From: Pontibacillus halophilus JSM 076056 = DSM 19796
Lineage (GTDB): Bacteria > Bacillota > Bacilli > Bacillales > BH030062
Length of the DNA stretch: 64,000 bases
Direction: 5' to 3'
Assembly (NCBI RefSeq): GCF_000425205.1
Contig: NZ_AULI01000014.1
Coordinates: 1-64,000, forward strand
The position numbers were made by a program, and so were the translations under genes. Below are positions 18,360 to 26,808 of this stretch, in pieces. The notes under the pieces are model-generated. The model was not told where the DNA came from. It did no database searches and saw only the letters and a program-made list of their open reading frames with translations. Position 1 is the stretch's first letter; every line of letters starts with the position of its first letter.

Positions 18360-19214
18360 ATGCATATTCAACTAATGACTGACAGCGGTGTAGATTTACC
18401 TCAACATTTGATTGAGAAATTCGAGCTCCACATCGTTCCATTAAACGTCATCTTTGGTGATGACAGCTATCGAGCTGGTGTAGACCTTGATCTTGAAACG
18501 TTCTTCGAAAAGATGAAAGCATCCTCCGAGCTGCCTAAATCATCAGCGCCAGCGCCTCATACGTTCTATGAAGCGTACAAAGCGGTAGACCCATCAAAGC
18601 CGATTTTGATGCTCTCCCTTTCTGAAGGATTGAGCAGCGCCTATCAGAACGCCCTCATGGGGAAAGACATGCTCTTAGAGGAAGAACCTGACCGACAAAT
18701 TGAGGTTATTAACACAAAGACCGCTACATGCGGAATGGCGTTAATGGTTCAAGAAGCTTATACGAGAATCCAAGAAGGATACACGTTTGAAGATTTAACG
18801 ATCCACATGGAACAACGAAGTGAAAAGGTCGCTACTCTAATCGTGCTTAAGACGCTTGAGAACCTAATTAAAGGCGGACGATTAGACCGTGTGAAAGGAG
18901 CTCTTGCACGAACGCTTAACATTAAACTCCTTATGCACGGAAGTGAGGAAGGAAAGATTGAGTTGACTGAGAAAGTACGAGGGAACAAGAAGGCAATGCG
19001 TCGATTTGTCGACCAAGTTTCTGAGTACTCAAAGAACTTTGAGGATAAGGTGATTGCACTTTCCCACGGAAACAATGAAGAAAGGGCTAAATCCCTTCTT
19101 CAGGAATTCAAAGACCGTTATCACTTTAAAGACACCATTCTTTCTGACATGGGTCCTTTGATTGCCACTTACGCAGGTGAAGGCGGATTCGTCATTTCCT
19201 TCTTTAAAGATTAA
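18360..19214 (+). CDS. DegV family fatty-acid-binding protein
   Basis: 284 aa from the ATG at 18360. N-terminal TDSGVDLP motif, APAPHTFYEAY near residue 65, and LIKGGRLDRVKGALA near residue 175 are characteristic. DegV/FakB proteins hold a fatty acid so that FakA kinase can phosphorylate it. No fakA-like gene is in the window. Which lipid it binds is unknown. Confidence 0.9.
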   Translation: MHIQLMTDSGVDLPQHLIEKFELHIVPLNVIFGDDSYRAGVDLDLETFFEKMKASSELPKSSAPAPHTFYEAYKAVDPSKPILMLSLSEGLSSAYQNALMGKDMLLEEEPDRQIEVINTKTATCGMALMVQEAYTRIQEGYTFEDLTIHMEQRSEKVATLIVLKTLENLIKGGRLDRVKGALARTLNIKLLMHGSEEGKIELTEKVRGNKKAMRRFVDQVSEYSKNFEDKVIALSHGNNEERAKSLLQEFKDRYHFKDTILSDMGPLIATYAGEGGFVISFFKD

Positions 19215-19229
19215 ACCTTAACGATGAAG

Positions 19230-19294
19230 AGCCCCATTCAGCTGAATGGGGCTCAGCTTGTAGAGAAACCCTGTGTTTTTCTGCAAGCTTTTTT
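19230..19294 (+). terminator. Tandem hairpins ending the degV transcript
   Basis: First hairpin AGCCCCATTC/GAATGGGGCT (19230-19253) has no T-run. The second, AGCTTGTAGA...TCTGCAAGCT (19255-19290), is followed by TTTTTT and should be the effective terminator. Confidence 0.75.
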
Positions 19295-19301
19295 GTGCCT
19301 C

Positions 19302-19419
19302 TAGGAGCGCGAGACCATTCCCTTTCCTCGGACGAACGCCCAATTCTCCTCGGGGAGACCGCCCTGCGGGGCCTCGGTCGCCCGTTTTTCCGCAGGAGTT
19401 GAATGGTCTCGCGCTCCTT
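19302..19419. repeat. 118-bp structured inverted-repeat element
   Basis: Outer arms GGAGCGCGAGACCATTC (19304-19320) and GAATGGTCTCGCGCTCC (19401-19417) are exact 17-base complements. Inside, GC-rich blocks resemble the CTCCTGCGG / CCCCGCAG / GAGGAG pattern of dispersed intergenic repeats I know from Bacillaceae. No protein-coding logic. Only one copy is in this window. It lies between the degV terminator and the MFS gene terminator; the remainder of 19215-19579 holds only terminators and a short palindrome (19556-19571). Confidence 0.75.
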
Positions 19420-19518
19420 ACTGAAAAAGGGCTCTCTTTCATCAATCATCCAGCCTCTAAGGCCAGGTGAAGAGCAATCTTACACGAATACTATTGTTCT
19501 CAGACTGCTGTTCAAAAA

Positions 19519-19549
19519 ATAAGGCTGTCGAGAACTCCCTCGATAGCCT
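19519..19549 (-). terminator. Terminator of the MFS transporter gene
   Basis: Minus-strand hairpin AGGCTATCGAG / CTCGACAGCCT followed by TATTTTTTG, 30 bases past the stop codon. Confidence 0.8.
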
Positions 19550-19579
19550 GAATCCCTTTCAATTGAAAGGACGCTTTTC

Positions 19580-21061
19580 TTATAACGTTTCATATGCAGG
19601 CTTCTTAGCCAACAAGGACAAGAGCGCTGCAATCGCAGGAAACAAGAGCATTACAAGAAGAATCTCTTGATACCCTCCATACCAATCGAAGAAAGCACCA
19701 AAAGGCAATGGCCCAAACGCAGAACCAAGCACCATCACCGTTTGGGCCACACCTTTAATACTTCCAAGGTGTTCCCGACCGAAGTAGTTGGGCCAGACGA
19801 TGGAAAGCACGATCCGTTCGAACCCATTTACAATCCCCCACACGACCCCATACACAATAGCTCCAGTTGTCGTGCTTACACCGAGTAGAAGAACTAGAGC
19901 CAAGACATGGCCGGTAAATGTGAGCGCAAGTACATAGCGTACTTCAATCCGATCAACAAGATAACCAACGAAAAAGGTCACCGGAAAGCCAACAATGGCC
20001 ATTAGCGACAAGATCAACGCCGCCAAGCCATCACCTAATTCCTTCTCGCCCATCAAGGATACCAAGTGAAACGTGACTCCTGTATTGACCAAGGCAGGTA
20101 AACTCACACAGAAAAGGATAAACCAAAACGCCTTCGTCCGTATCGCTTCGTTTAATCGCCAGCTTGTTTCATTGATTTCGACCTGCTGTTCTTCTTCACC
20201 TCTGTCCACTTCATGAGAAGAGACCATTCCTTTAATCACGTATAGGAATGAGACGACAGTGAAGGCTGTAAAACCAAGCCTGACGCTTACAATCCACACT
20301 TGATCAAACGTTTGATCAAGAGGAAATGTAAAGGCAACAACAGTAGTGAGCAACGAAACAACGAACGTCCACGCCATTCTGGGTCGATACAAGAAGGGGT
20401 TCTGTATACTTAACCGCTTCGCACTCCCACCATCCGGCCGCTCCCCTATTTGAAGAGGCTGATTACGCACAAGCCAAACTGTTAATGGAACAAAGATTAC
20501 AGCAAGTGCCGCTCCCCACACAAACCATGTAACACGCCAACCATATGCATCAATGAGCCAGTTGTTCAGTGGCGGTAACAGCGCGGAGCTTAGGAATCCT
20601 CCTATCGCCATCACACTTAAAGCTCTCCCCCTCTTCTGTATAAACCATTGCGGAACGAGTGTATTTGGAATTAATGTGAGAGATCCCTGTCCAAATAGGC
20701 GCAACATATAAAATCCAAGAAACATCATAAAAGGTCCAAGGATGAATCCATTCCAGAAGCAAGCCAACGCAAGTAACGTTCCCGCTATCGCCATCATCAC
20801 ACGTTGCCCAAATCGATCGACGAGGCGTCCAACAAGGAAGAGCGTTAAGCCAGCACCGAGAGTAGCCGTTGAGTACAACCCAGAAACATACGTCCGACTA
20901 TAATTAAATTCACTTATGTAAGAATCAATAAAAATAGAGACCGAATAGGTTTGACCCGGTCCCGAGAAGAATACCCCTAGCCCTGCAATCATTACAATCA
21001 CCCATCCGTAAAAGAATGGGGGTTGAACTGGGGGATAATGTGTCGTTTCTTTATTGTTCAA
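19580..21061 (-). CDS. MFS transporter, oxalate/formate-antiporter-like group
   Basis: 493 aa from a TTG at 21061, preceded by AGGAGGGAGCGCG. About twelve membrane helices with the first-loop motif LVGRLVDRFGQRVMM and a similar motif GYLVDRIEVRY in the second half. The PFFYGWVIVMIAGLGVFFSGPGQ opening is typical of the OFA-type subfamily. The start lies inside the 3' end of the upstream esterase gene (11-base overlap), so the two are cotranslated. A perfect 22-bp palindrome lies within the coding region (20299-20320). Confidence 0.88.
   Translation of the reverse strand: MNNKETTHYPPVQPPFFYGWVIVMIAGLGVFFSGPGQTYSVSIFIDSYISEFNYSRTYVSGLYSTATLGAGLTLFLVGRLVDRFGQRVMMAIAGTLLALACFWNGFILGPFMMFLGFYMLRLFGQGSLTLIPNTLVPQWFIQKRGRALSVMAIGGFLSSALLPPLNNWLIDAYGWRVTWFVWGAALAVIFVPLTVWLVRNQPLQIGERPDGGSAKRLSIQNPFLYRPRMAWTFVVSLLTTVVAFTFPLDQTFDQVWIVSVRLGFTAFTVVSFLYVIKGMVSSHEVDRGEEEQQVEINETSWRLNEAIRTKAFWFILFCVSLPALVNTGVTFHLVSLMGEKELGDGLAALILSLMAIVGFPVTFFVGYLVDRIEVRYVLALTFTGHVLALVLLLGVSTTTGAIVYGVVWGIVNGFERIVLSIVWPNYFGREHLGSIKGVAQTVMVLGSAFGPLPFGAFFDWYGGYQEILLVMLLFPAIAALLSLLAKKPAYETL
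20299..20320. repeat. Perfect 22-bp palindrome, copy 1 of 3
   Basis: Half-site CTTGATCAAAC followed by its exact reverse complement. Lies inside the MFS coding region where it encodes LDQTFDQ. Related copies are at 33955-33974 and 36650-36667. Confidence 0.7.
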
Positions 21062-21764
21062 CGCGCTCCCTCCTGACCGGTGACAGTTGCAGAAAGTTGT
21101 GTACGACCTGAAACGCAATTTCTCGATCTTCATCTAGGCAGACGAGATGCTTTGAGTTTGCTAGGAAGGTGATCCCTATTACAGCGTCTCCGATGCATTC
21201 ACTTAAGTAATAAGCCGTCTGTTTCGGCACAAGAGCATCTTGTTCTCCTTGTACGATGTACGTTGGACATTCAATCTCACTTAGACAAGGTGCGGTCGCC
21301 TGTACACATTTCCTAAACTCGAAAACGGACCGAATCGGTGTCTTTCCTACCTTGTGTCGGTATCGTTTGTACAGGACATCCTGTTCCCACTCCCCTCGAA
21401 AGCCATTTCTCGCCATCGAGGCAATGTCTGTAATGAATTGGACGGGTTCGATGTATTTGGCCGATGCGGATAAAAGGACGAGCTTGTCAACTTTATGATT
21501 AGCAGCAAGGTAAGCCGCAATCATCCCTCCCATCGAGAATCCAACTACGTAGACAGTGGAACATTCTTCATAAAGTTCCATAAGCGCCTTTTCTGCTGCC
21601 TCTATCCATTGTGTATACGGTACATGGTCCATCTGCTCAATCCCGTGCCCCGGCAAGGTTGGAATGGAAACATACCAGTCTTCCCTTTCCTGTAAATATT
21701 GGGCTAATGGCTCCACTTCGTAAGGTGCTCCTGTATATCCGTGGAGAAGTAAGCAACCAATCAA
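21051..21764 (-). CDS. Alpha/beta hydrolase, carboxylesterase-like
   Basis: 237 aa from the TTG at 21764, which has AAAGGAG 9 bases upstream; a TTG seven codons earlier lacks an RBS. Oxyanion motif LLLHGYTGAP, nucleophile elbow GFSMGG, acid in GEQDALVP, and histidine in NSKHLVCLD form a complete triad. Similar to thermophile Est30-type monoacyl esterases. Operon with the downstream MFS transporter suggests uptake or export of an ester or its product. Confidence 0.88.
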   Translation of the reverse strand: MIGCLLLHGYTGAPYEVEPLAQYLQEREDWYVSIPTLPGHGIEQMDHVPYTQWIEAAEKALMELYEECSTVYVVGFSMGGMIAAYLAANHKVDKLVLLSASAKYIEPVQFITDIASMARNGFRGEWEQDVLYKRYRHKVGKTPIRSVFEFRKCVQATAPCLSEIECPTYIVQGEQDALVPKQTAYYLSECIGDAVIGITFLANSKHLVCLDEDREIAFQVVHNFLQLSPVRRERVEQ

Positions 21765-21805
21765 TTGTACCCTCTCCTTTCCCAATCCTATCTACAAATA
21801 AGAAA

Positions 21806-21834
21806 TTCAACCTTGCAGACGGGGCAAGGTTGAA
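21806..21834 (-). terminator. Terminator after the YppG-like gene
   Basis: TTCAACCTTGC and GCAAGGTTGAA form an 11-bp stem, followed on the minus strand by TTTCTTATTT. Confidence 0.75.
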
Positions 21835-21859
21835 CGTTTCATGCTTAGTAGGTACACTG

Positions 21860-22306
21860 CTAAATTTTAAATCCTTTCACGAACGAGCTTAACCCTTTCA
21901 CAATAGGACTGAATTGATTAGCCGTGTTCGCCATCTGCCCCATCGTCGATAGCATCTTGTCTAAGTCAAGCTGCCCGTTCTTATCTTGAAAGTATTGAAC
22001 AAATCCTTTCTGTTGCGGCTGCCCTTGGTTCTTTCCTTGGCCTTGCTGAGGGTACTGTTGCAATGAATAGTATGGGTCCCACTGTGATGGCTGAGGCGGC
22101 TTCTGGAACTGTTCGAAAGGCGTTTTAAAGACTGGTGGCTGAGGTTGTTGGGATTGCTGAACGGGCTGATAACCTGGAGCTTGAATTTGAACAGGGGGTT
22201 GTTGAGGCATATATCCTCCCTGATATGGCGGATAGTACCCTTGCCCCCCTTGCATATATGGCGGGAACGGCTGTTGAGGGTAGGGATACTGAGGTGACGG
22301 ATTCAT
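21860..22306 (-). CDS. Pro/Gln/Tyr-rich YppG-like (possible spore coat) protein
   Basis: 148 aa from the ATG at 22306 (AGGAGGGG upstream). The first 90 residues are low-complexity, rich in Pro, Gln, Gly and Tyr with repeated YP, QQP and PPY units. The C-terminal 50 residues (FVQYFQDKNGQLDLDKMLSTM and a hydrophobic tail ending VKGFKI) resemble the conserved end of YppG/YqfQ-type proteins. A sigma-K-like promoter upstream supports late mother-cell expression. The exact family is uncertain. Confidence 0.6.
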   Translation of the reverse strand: MNPSPQYPYPQQPFPPYMQGGQGYYPPYQGGYMPQQPPVQIQAPGYQPVQQSQQPQPPVFKTPFEQFQKPPQPSQWDPYYSLQQYPQQGQGKNQGQPQQKGFVQYFQDKNGQLDLDKMLSTMGQMANTANQFSPIVKGLSSFVKGFKI

Positions 22307-22343
22307 GGAACACCCCTCCTTCACTACAAATCGATTTCACCTA

Positions 22344-22371
22344 TAGCCTATGTTTGAAGAAGGGAATGTGT
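22344..22371 (-). promoter_or_regulatory. sigma-K-like promoter of the YppG-like gene
   Basis: Minus-strand AC (22371-22370), a 17-bp spacer, then CATAGGCTA (22352-22344), matching the sigma-K -10 pattern CATANNNTA. About 38 bases upstream of the start codon. Confidence 0.45.
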
Positions 22372-22405
22372 TATGCCTAGCGTCACTTTTTCTCCTCTAC
22401 CGTGT

Positions 22406-22672
22406 CTATCCGTACATTTTAATTCCCGTACTAGACTGTTCCTTCAATAGTTCTTTCATCCTTCTCTTCTGTACGCCGAGTACGAGCTTGTTGCCAATGT
22501 AAGTAGCAGGTGTACCGTACACCCCATAAGACCTCATTTCCTTGGCATAAGCTTCGTCTTCGGATATATTCTTCTCAACGTATTGAACCCCCCATTCATT
22601 GAGCTGGGCCAATACCGCTTCGCAATGTATGCATCCTGTGCTCGTGAAGATGGTGACTTGTGGGTGACGCAT
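22406..22672 (-). CDS. Glutaredoxin-like thiol-disulfide protein
   Basis: 88 aa thioredoxin fold. Redox pair CIHC near residues 14-17 follows TIFTSTG; the cis-proline is in YGTPATYIGNKLVLG. Resembles NrdH/glutaredoxin family members of Firmicutes. RBS AGAGGAGG. Likely cytosolic dithiol carrier; partner unknown. Confidence 0.88.
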   Translation of the reverse strand: MRHPQVTIFTSTGCIHCEAVLAQLNEWGVQYVEKNISEDEAYAKEMRSYGVYGTPATYIGNKLVLGVQKRRMKELLKEQSSTGIKMYG

Positions 22673-22828
22673 CGATAAACCTCCTCTTATTGTTCACATA
22701 TCAAGTATCTATATCATTTCAAATAAAATCCAATTAGTTCTTAGACCAACTTCCCCTTATAACCGGACATTAAACTTCCCACACTGGTCTAAAGACCTAA
22801 GAATAAGGGTTCGAATAAAACGAGCATA

Positions 22829-22859
22829 TAAAAACAGCCAGCAGTGTCTGCCGACTGTT
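22829..22859 (-). terminator. Terminator of the SDR gene at 22926
   Basis: Minus-strand AACAGTCGGCAG pairs with CTGCTGGCTGTT (12 bp including two G-T pairs), loop ACA, then TTTTTAT. The remaining sequence between 22673 and 22828 holds nothing I recognise. Confidence 0.75.
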
Positions 22860-22925
22860 CTTAACTCGGTTGTAAGAATCGTTTCCTTATATAGAAAGGC
22901 TTAAAACTTTAACAGCTCATTTAAG

Positions 22926-23561
22926 TTAAGACTTCACAAGTTCAGAGATGGGCGTGTTCCCACTGATGAGATCATAGGACTTTCTTACGGCAGAATTGTT
23001 CCTTAGTAACTGAACCATAACTGAAGCAACGTCTTCACGCGGAATGTTACCAAATTCCACACCATTTTCTGAGATTTCCACTTCGTTTATACCAGGTTCG
23101 TTTGTCAGACCACCAGGACGCACAATTGTGTAATCGAGATTGGTTTGATTTCGTAAGTAGTCGTCCGCACGTCCTTTCGCATATAAATAATGCTTCAAGT
23201 CATCCGGACCTTTCTCAGGTGTGTTAGCGGCAATGGAACTAAGCATTACGAAGCGCTTCACCCCGTATTGTTGGGCGTGCTCCATGGCTTTAATTGCACC
23301 TTCCTGGTCTATGAGGATCGTCTTGTCCGCACCAGTATTCGGACCAGACCCTGCAGCAAATACAACCGCTTCGGCTCCGTGATACGCTTGCTCGAATTCA
23401 TTCTCCAAGTCACCTAGCACTGTCTTTACCCCTTTATCTTTAAAGCGCGACACTTGCTCGCGGTTACGTACCATCGCGATTGGTTCGTGTCCTGCTTCTT
23501 TCAGCTTGTCAACGACGTGTGTACCTACTTGGCCATTCGCTCCGATTACGAGTACATTCAT
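22926..23561 (-). CDS. NAD(P)-binding SDR protein (YhfK/YwnB type)
   Basis: 211 aa from the ATG at 23561 (GGAGG 8 bases upstream). Atypical SDR: nucleotide-binding VIGANGQVGTHVV, VVFAAGSG and an RFVMLSSIAANTPE segment; YLYAKGRADDYLR has the YxxxK-like pair. B. subtilis relatives are uncharacterised NAD(P)H-binding proteins linked to oxidative stress. It lies just downstream of the MarR regulator gene but is separated by a strong terminator. Confidence 0.88.
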   Translation of the reverse strand: MNVLVIGANGQVGTHVVDKLKEAGHEPIAMVRNREQVSRFKDKGVKTVLGDLENEFEQAYHGAEAVVFAAGSGPNTGADKTILIDQEGAIKAMEHAQQYGVKRFVMLSSIAANTPEKGPDDLKHYLYAKGRADDYLRNQTNLDYTIVRPGGLTNEPGINEVEISENGVEFGNIPREDVASVMVQLLRNNSAVRKSYDLISGNTPISELVKS

Positions 23562-23629
23562 CTTCAACGCCTCCTTCTACTAATCTTCCATAGCGGTTCC
23601 CTGTACAGCTGCCTTCTAAACAGCACAAC

Positions 23630-23666
23630 AAAAGCGGAGACCCTTTCAGTGGGGTCTCCGCTTTAT
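23630..23666. terminator. Strong terminator after the MarR gene
   Basis: AAAGCGGAGACCC and GGGTCTCCGCTTT form a 13-bp stem with an 8-base loop, between the MarR-family gene and the SDR gene. Confidence 0.85.
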
Positions 23667-23673
23667 TTACGAT

Positions 23674-24138
23674 CTATCCTTCTAATTGGTCGGCATATTT
23701 CCCGAGTCTCTTCAAGAGCTTTGCAGCCGTTTCTTTCTCTTCCTGACTCAGTCCATCCGTGATTTCCTCGATTTGCTGCCAATGAGTAGGGAAGATTTGA
23801 TTCAATAGGCTAATCCCTTCTTCGGAAATGGATGCATACGTAATGCGTCTATCTTTCGGGCACGCTTTACGATTTAAATAGCCTTTCTTCTCAAGCTTGT
23901 CTACGACGTACGTAATGCTTCCGCTCGCAAGTAGAATTTTCTCTCCGATTTTCTGTAAAGGCTGGTCTCCTTGATGGTATAAAAGTTCCAATACCCCAAA
24001 TTCAGTCGGGTTCAAGCCATGCGTTTGTATATCATCTTTCACTCTATCCGATATAGACCGATAAGCTTTCGAAAGGACGACAAATAATTTAAGGGACGGG
24101 TCCTCTTTCTTCTCTTGATAGTTTACTTCTTGGTCCAT
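23674..24138 (-). CDS. MarR family regulator, MhqR-like
   Basis: 154 aa. Winged helix with LNPTEFGVLELLYHQGDQPLQKIGEKILLASGSITYVVDKLEKKGY (quoted in parts: recognition helix around LASGSITYVVDKLE) and the wing KACPKDRRITYA. This resembles B. subtilis MhqR, a repressor of quinone- and azo-compound detoxification genes, but that match is from memory. The promoter -10 box lies in a dyad, so autorepression is likely. A related motif precedes the flavodoxin-like gene at 58581. Confidence 0.85.
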   Translation of the reverse strand: MDQEVNYQEKKEDPSLKLFVVLSKAYRSISDRVKDDIQTHGLNPTEFGVLELLYHQGDQPLQKIGEKILLASGSITYVVDKLEKKGYLNRKACPKDRRITYASISEEGISLLNQIFPTHWQQIEEITDGLSQEEKETAAKLLKRLGKYADQLEG

Positions 24139-24157
24139 AAGCTCAGCCTCTCCTCTA

Positions 24158-24183
24158 GTCTATGAATTAAAATCAGTATAGAC
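24158..24183 (-). promoter_or_regulatory. Probable MarR operator
   Basis: GTCTAT (24158-24163) and ATAGAC (24178-24183) form a 26-bp dyad that covers the -10 box of the regulator's own promoter. Confidence 0.55.
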
Positions 24184-24204
24184 GCATCTAGAATATATTG
24201 TCAA
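24175..24204 (-). promoter_or_regulatory. sigma-A promoter of the MarR gene
   Basis: Minus-strand TTGACA (24204-24199, consensus), an 18-bp spacer, TATACT (24180-24175). A second dyad TGTCA-AACC-TGACA (24199-24212) overlaps the -35. Confidence 0.75.
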
Positions 24205-24299
24205 ACCTGACACAACAGTGTTTGAACGGTTTTAGGAGGTTCATGACTTGTGGCATAATAGAGCGTACAACCCTTTGACCAGAGAAAGAAGTGACCATC

Positions 24300-24932
24300 A
24301 TGCTAGAAGATAACGGGGAGCGGGTAATCCCTCAATATATGAAGCCTTCAAATAATATGCTGCTTGAGCATATGGCTCGGTACCAATTCGCCCTTCCTTT
24401 CTTAGAAGGTAGAGTCTTAGACTTATCCTGTGGTGCAGGCTATGGAACACATATGATTGCCAAACAACGAAAAAATGAAGTACATGAGGTTATTGGCGTA
24501 GACATTGACCCCGATGTTGTTCACTATGCTAAAGGGGAGTACCGTCATCCACACGCCTCCTATCAAGTTGCCGATGCAACCGATGCAGAATTAGCCAAGC
24601 AGCTCGGAACGTTTGATGCAATTGTTAGCTTTGAAACGTATGAGCATATTGTGGATGAGAAAGCCCTCTTAGATAATTATGACCGCTTACTAAAGCCCGG
24701 TGGCACCTTAATTGTTTCAACGCCTTTTGGACAGGGACGAGGAAAGGAATGCCAATCCCCGTTTCATGTTCATCAAATTACAGAGCATGAATTTCATCAT
24801 TTGTTTGACGAGTATCCGTTCGATCATAAGGAATTCTATTATCAGAAAGGGGTGCTCGTTGCACAGGAACCGCGGGAGGACGTTCGATACCCACTTGGAA
24901 TTGTCGTATGTAGAAAAGCGAGGAACGTTTGA
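24300..24932 (+). CDS. Class I SAM-dependent methyltransferase
   Basis: 210 aa from the ATG at 24300; a GTG three codons earlier is an alternative. Motif I VLDLSCGAGYGTHM near residue 37, acidic loop GVDIDPDVV, motif II DAIVSFETYEHI and LKPGGTLIVSTPF. Substrate unknown; the small size and UbiE-like motifs fit a small-molecule methyltransferase. Divergent from the MarR gene. Confidence 0.88.
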   Translation: MLEDNGERVIPQYMKPSNNMLLEHMARYQFALPFLEGRVLDLSCGAGYGTHMIAKQRKNEVHEVIGVDIDPDVVHYAKGEYRHPHASYQVADATDAELAKQLGTFDAIVSFETYEHIVDEKALLDNYDRLLKPGGTLIVSTPFGQGRGKECQSPFHVHQITEHEFHHLFDEYPFDHKEFYYQKGVLVAQEPREDVRYPLGIVVCRKARNV

Positions 24933-24958
24933 TAAGTCACGTTCCTCGCTCCTCTTTA
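24917..24958 (+). terminator. Terminator of the methyltransferase gene
   Basis: AGCGAGGAACGT and ACGTTCCTCGCT form a 12-bp stem that encloses the stop codon, followed by CCTCTTTAT. It may also serve the convergent VOC gene. Confidence 0.75.
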
Positions 24959-25342
24959 TGCAGCCTCTAAATTCCCACAAATCATCAATCGATTACGATC
25001 AGGATCTTCAATAATAAACCATCCGAAATTCTCGTGATGTTCAATTTCTCGCACAATCTGAATCTCCTTCTCCTTCACCCACTCATAACTTTGATAAAGA
25101 GAGTGAGCGAAAAGGTTAAACGTAGGTTGATTCGTTGGCACAAGCTCTGCCGTATCATCAAAGGCATGATCATCAAGCGTCAAGAACACACCCTCCCGAA
25201 CTGGCACATTAAATATAGGAGAATGAACCGCCGTTTCATCATAAGGAAGTTCTAACAGTTCACAATACCACTTAGCAGAAACTCTCAAATCGGAACAATG
25301 TACAAATACCGCATGGACACCTGGGACGATTGTCGATTCCAT
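24956..25342 (-). CDS. VOC/glyoxalase superfamily protein
   Basis: 128 aa, one VOC module with AVFVHCSDLRVSAKWYCELLELPYD at the N-terminal repeat (metal-ligand candidate His) and FIIEDPDRNRLMICGN at the C-terminus. RBS AAGGAGGAG. Could be a dioxygenase, lyase or binding protein such as an antibiotic-binding relative; no partner gene narrows it down. Confidence 0.82.
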   Translation of the reverse strand: MESTIVPGVHAVFVHCSDLRVSAKWYCELLELPYDETAVHSPIFNVPVREGVFLTLDDHAFDDTAELVPTNQPTFNLFAHSLYQSYEWVKEKEIQIVREIEHHENFGWFIIEDPDRNRLMICGNLEAA

Positions 25343-25359
25343 TTCAACTCCTCCTTTTC

Positions 25360-26808
25360 TTACACATTTCTCGATTGCGCCTGAAATTCCTTTTTCTCCG
25401 TTAAGCGAAGTAGCCTACTCACAGCGGAAAGGACGAGGCCGAGGAGAGAAATCCAAAGCGGTTGCCACGGAACGAAAACAACGAGTACAATTTGACAAAC
25501 CATCAGTACCACGGTAGGCCAACGCTCTTGGCTACCACCCTTATTAAGGACACCTCTTGTCTGCTTGTATGACAACTGCGCTAGTTGTTGAAAGACTACA
25601 AAATAGAACAAGAGAACAGCTGCGACTACACCATAGGATTGAAACGTCATGTTGGCAAGGTAGATAACGGGAATCGCCACGATTGCCAATCCGCTGTACA
25701 CCCATTTCGAGAACGCTTTGACCCACTGATTTATGTTCGTCGGCATCGTTCTAAGAATTGGCTTTGACAGTACGCTGTAAAGAAAGCTTCCGAGCATTGT
25801 AGTATAGATAAGAAGAAGTAGCATAATGGAAAGGCTAAAACCGAATTTCCCAAGAGGTGCAACGCCATAAAGAAGGATTGCTGTCACAAAGGCGAGGGAG
25901 CCAATGGCACTTAGCTGCTCATAAAAGTAAAGACCCAAAATCCTATGGTACATCGCATTCGACTTGTACTTGAACGGCTTCTTCCACCAATTGAATCGGA
26001 GCAACCGGAAGGCTCCCCGATTCTGAGAAGGTGTGTCTAAGCCCACAGGTTTCAAGACAACGTTGACGACCCACATGTTCCATATTTGACGATCACTATC
26101 TCGAATGACCCGCTCCCAATCAACATTCACGAACTTGGTGCGAGCCGAGTAGATGAAGAGTGAGCCCCACACTACAAGAGATGGGACCCACGCGTATGAC
26201 AAGGATTCAAATACGACATACGATAATCCGTTAATAAGAGCCAATAGAATCGCGAAAGAGACAAATAATCCAAGCCTCAACAGGAAAGGAAATTGATAGA
26301 ATCTCCATTGAATAAGTAAAGATCCCCCGTAAAGCACAATCACCACAATTCCAAAGGTAAGTAGAAAGCTAGTGGATAAAGGGGTGATCAGCGCAACTGC
26401 CGCACAGAGGAATACGACAACCAATGCCGTTAGACAAACGTGAGATAGTAAACTTAGAACCCAGATTCGCTCCCGTCTCATAGGCAATAGGCTCATCACA
26501 TGTTCTCCTCGCGAGAAGAGTATCCCATTCCCACGAAAGCTTGCCCCCACACTTCGCATGATGGCAAGTGCCATGACAGAAGTAAGCGCCGTAAACAGTT
26601 CAGCTTCCAAACGAGTGAAAAAGCTTCCGTACGGTTTAAGCTGGTCGTAGGCGATAATCCCTCCTAGCACAAGGAAGAAGAGAAGATAGGTGCCTGTTAC
26701 ACGATCAATAGTTAAGTCGAAGACCATCTTATACATTCGACGCTTCTTCTTCCATCTATTCGACCGCATCCATTTATACGTCTCCCACTCCCGTTTAAAG
26801 GGGTTCAT
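25360..26808 (-). CDS. ABC-2 type transporter permease
   Basis: 482 aa from the ATG at 26808 (AAAGGAG upstream). About ten to twelve hydrophobic segments after a basic N-terminus (KREWETYKWMRSNRWKKKRR). It overlaps the ATPase gene by 14 bases and forms an exporter with it. It resembles EcsB-like permeases in being the sole permease partner but is longer than B. subtilis EcsB; I do not assign a named family. Confidence 0.78.
   Translation of the reverse strand: MNPFKREWETYKWMRSNRWKKKRRMYKMVFDLTIDRVTGTYLLFFLVLGGIIAYDQLKPYGSFFTRLEAELFTALTSVMALAIMRSVGASFRGNGILFSRGEHVMSLLPMRRERIWVLSLLSHVCLTALVVVFLCAAVALITPLSTSFLLTFGIVVIVLYGGSLLIQWRFYQFPFLLRLGLFVSFAILLALINGLSYVVFESLSYAWVPSLVVWGSLFIYSARTKFVNVDWERVIRDSDRQIWNMWVVNVVLKPVGLDTPSQNRGAFRLLRFNWWKKPFKYKSNAMYHRILGLYFYEQLSAIGSLAFVTAILLYGVAPLGKFGFSLSIMLLLLIYTTMLGSFLYSVLSKPILRTMPTNINQWVKAFSKWVYSGLAIVAIPVIYLANMTFQSYGVVAAVLLFYFVVFQQLAQLSYKQTRGVLNKGGSQERWPTVVLMVCQIVLVVFVPWQPLWISLLGLVLSAVSRLLRLTEKKEFQAQSRNV

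Noticed and set aside
19204-19470. Three overlapping frames of 65-81 codons across the inverted repeat
   Set aside because: They span terminators and the palindromic element and exist on both strands, as expected from an inverted repeat without stops.
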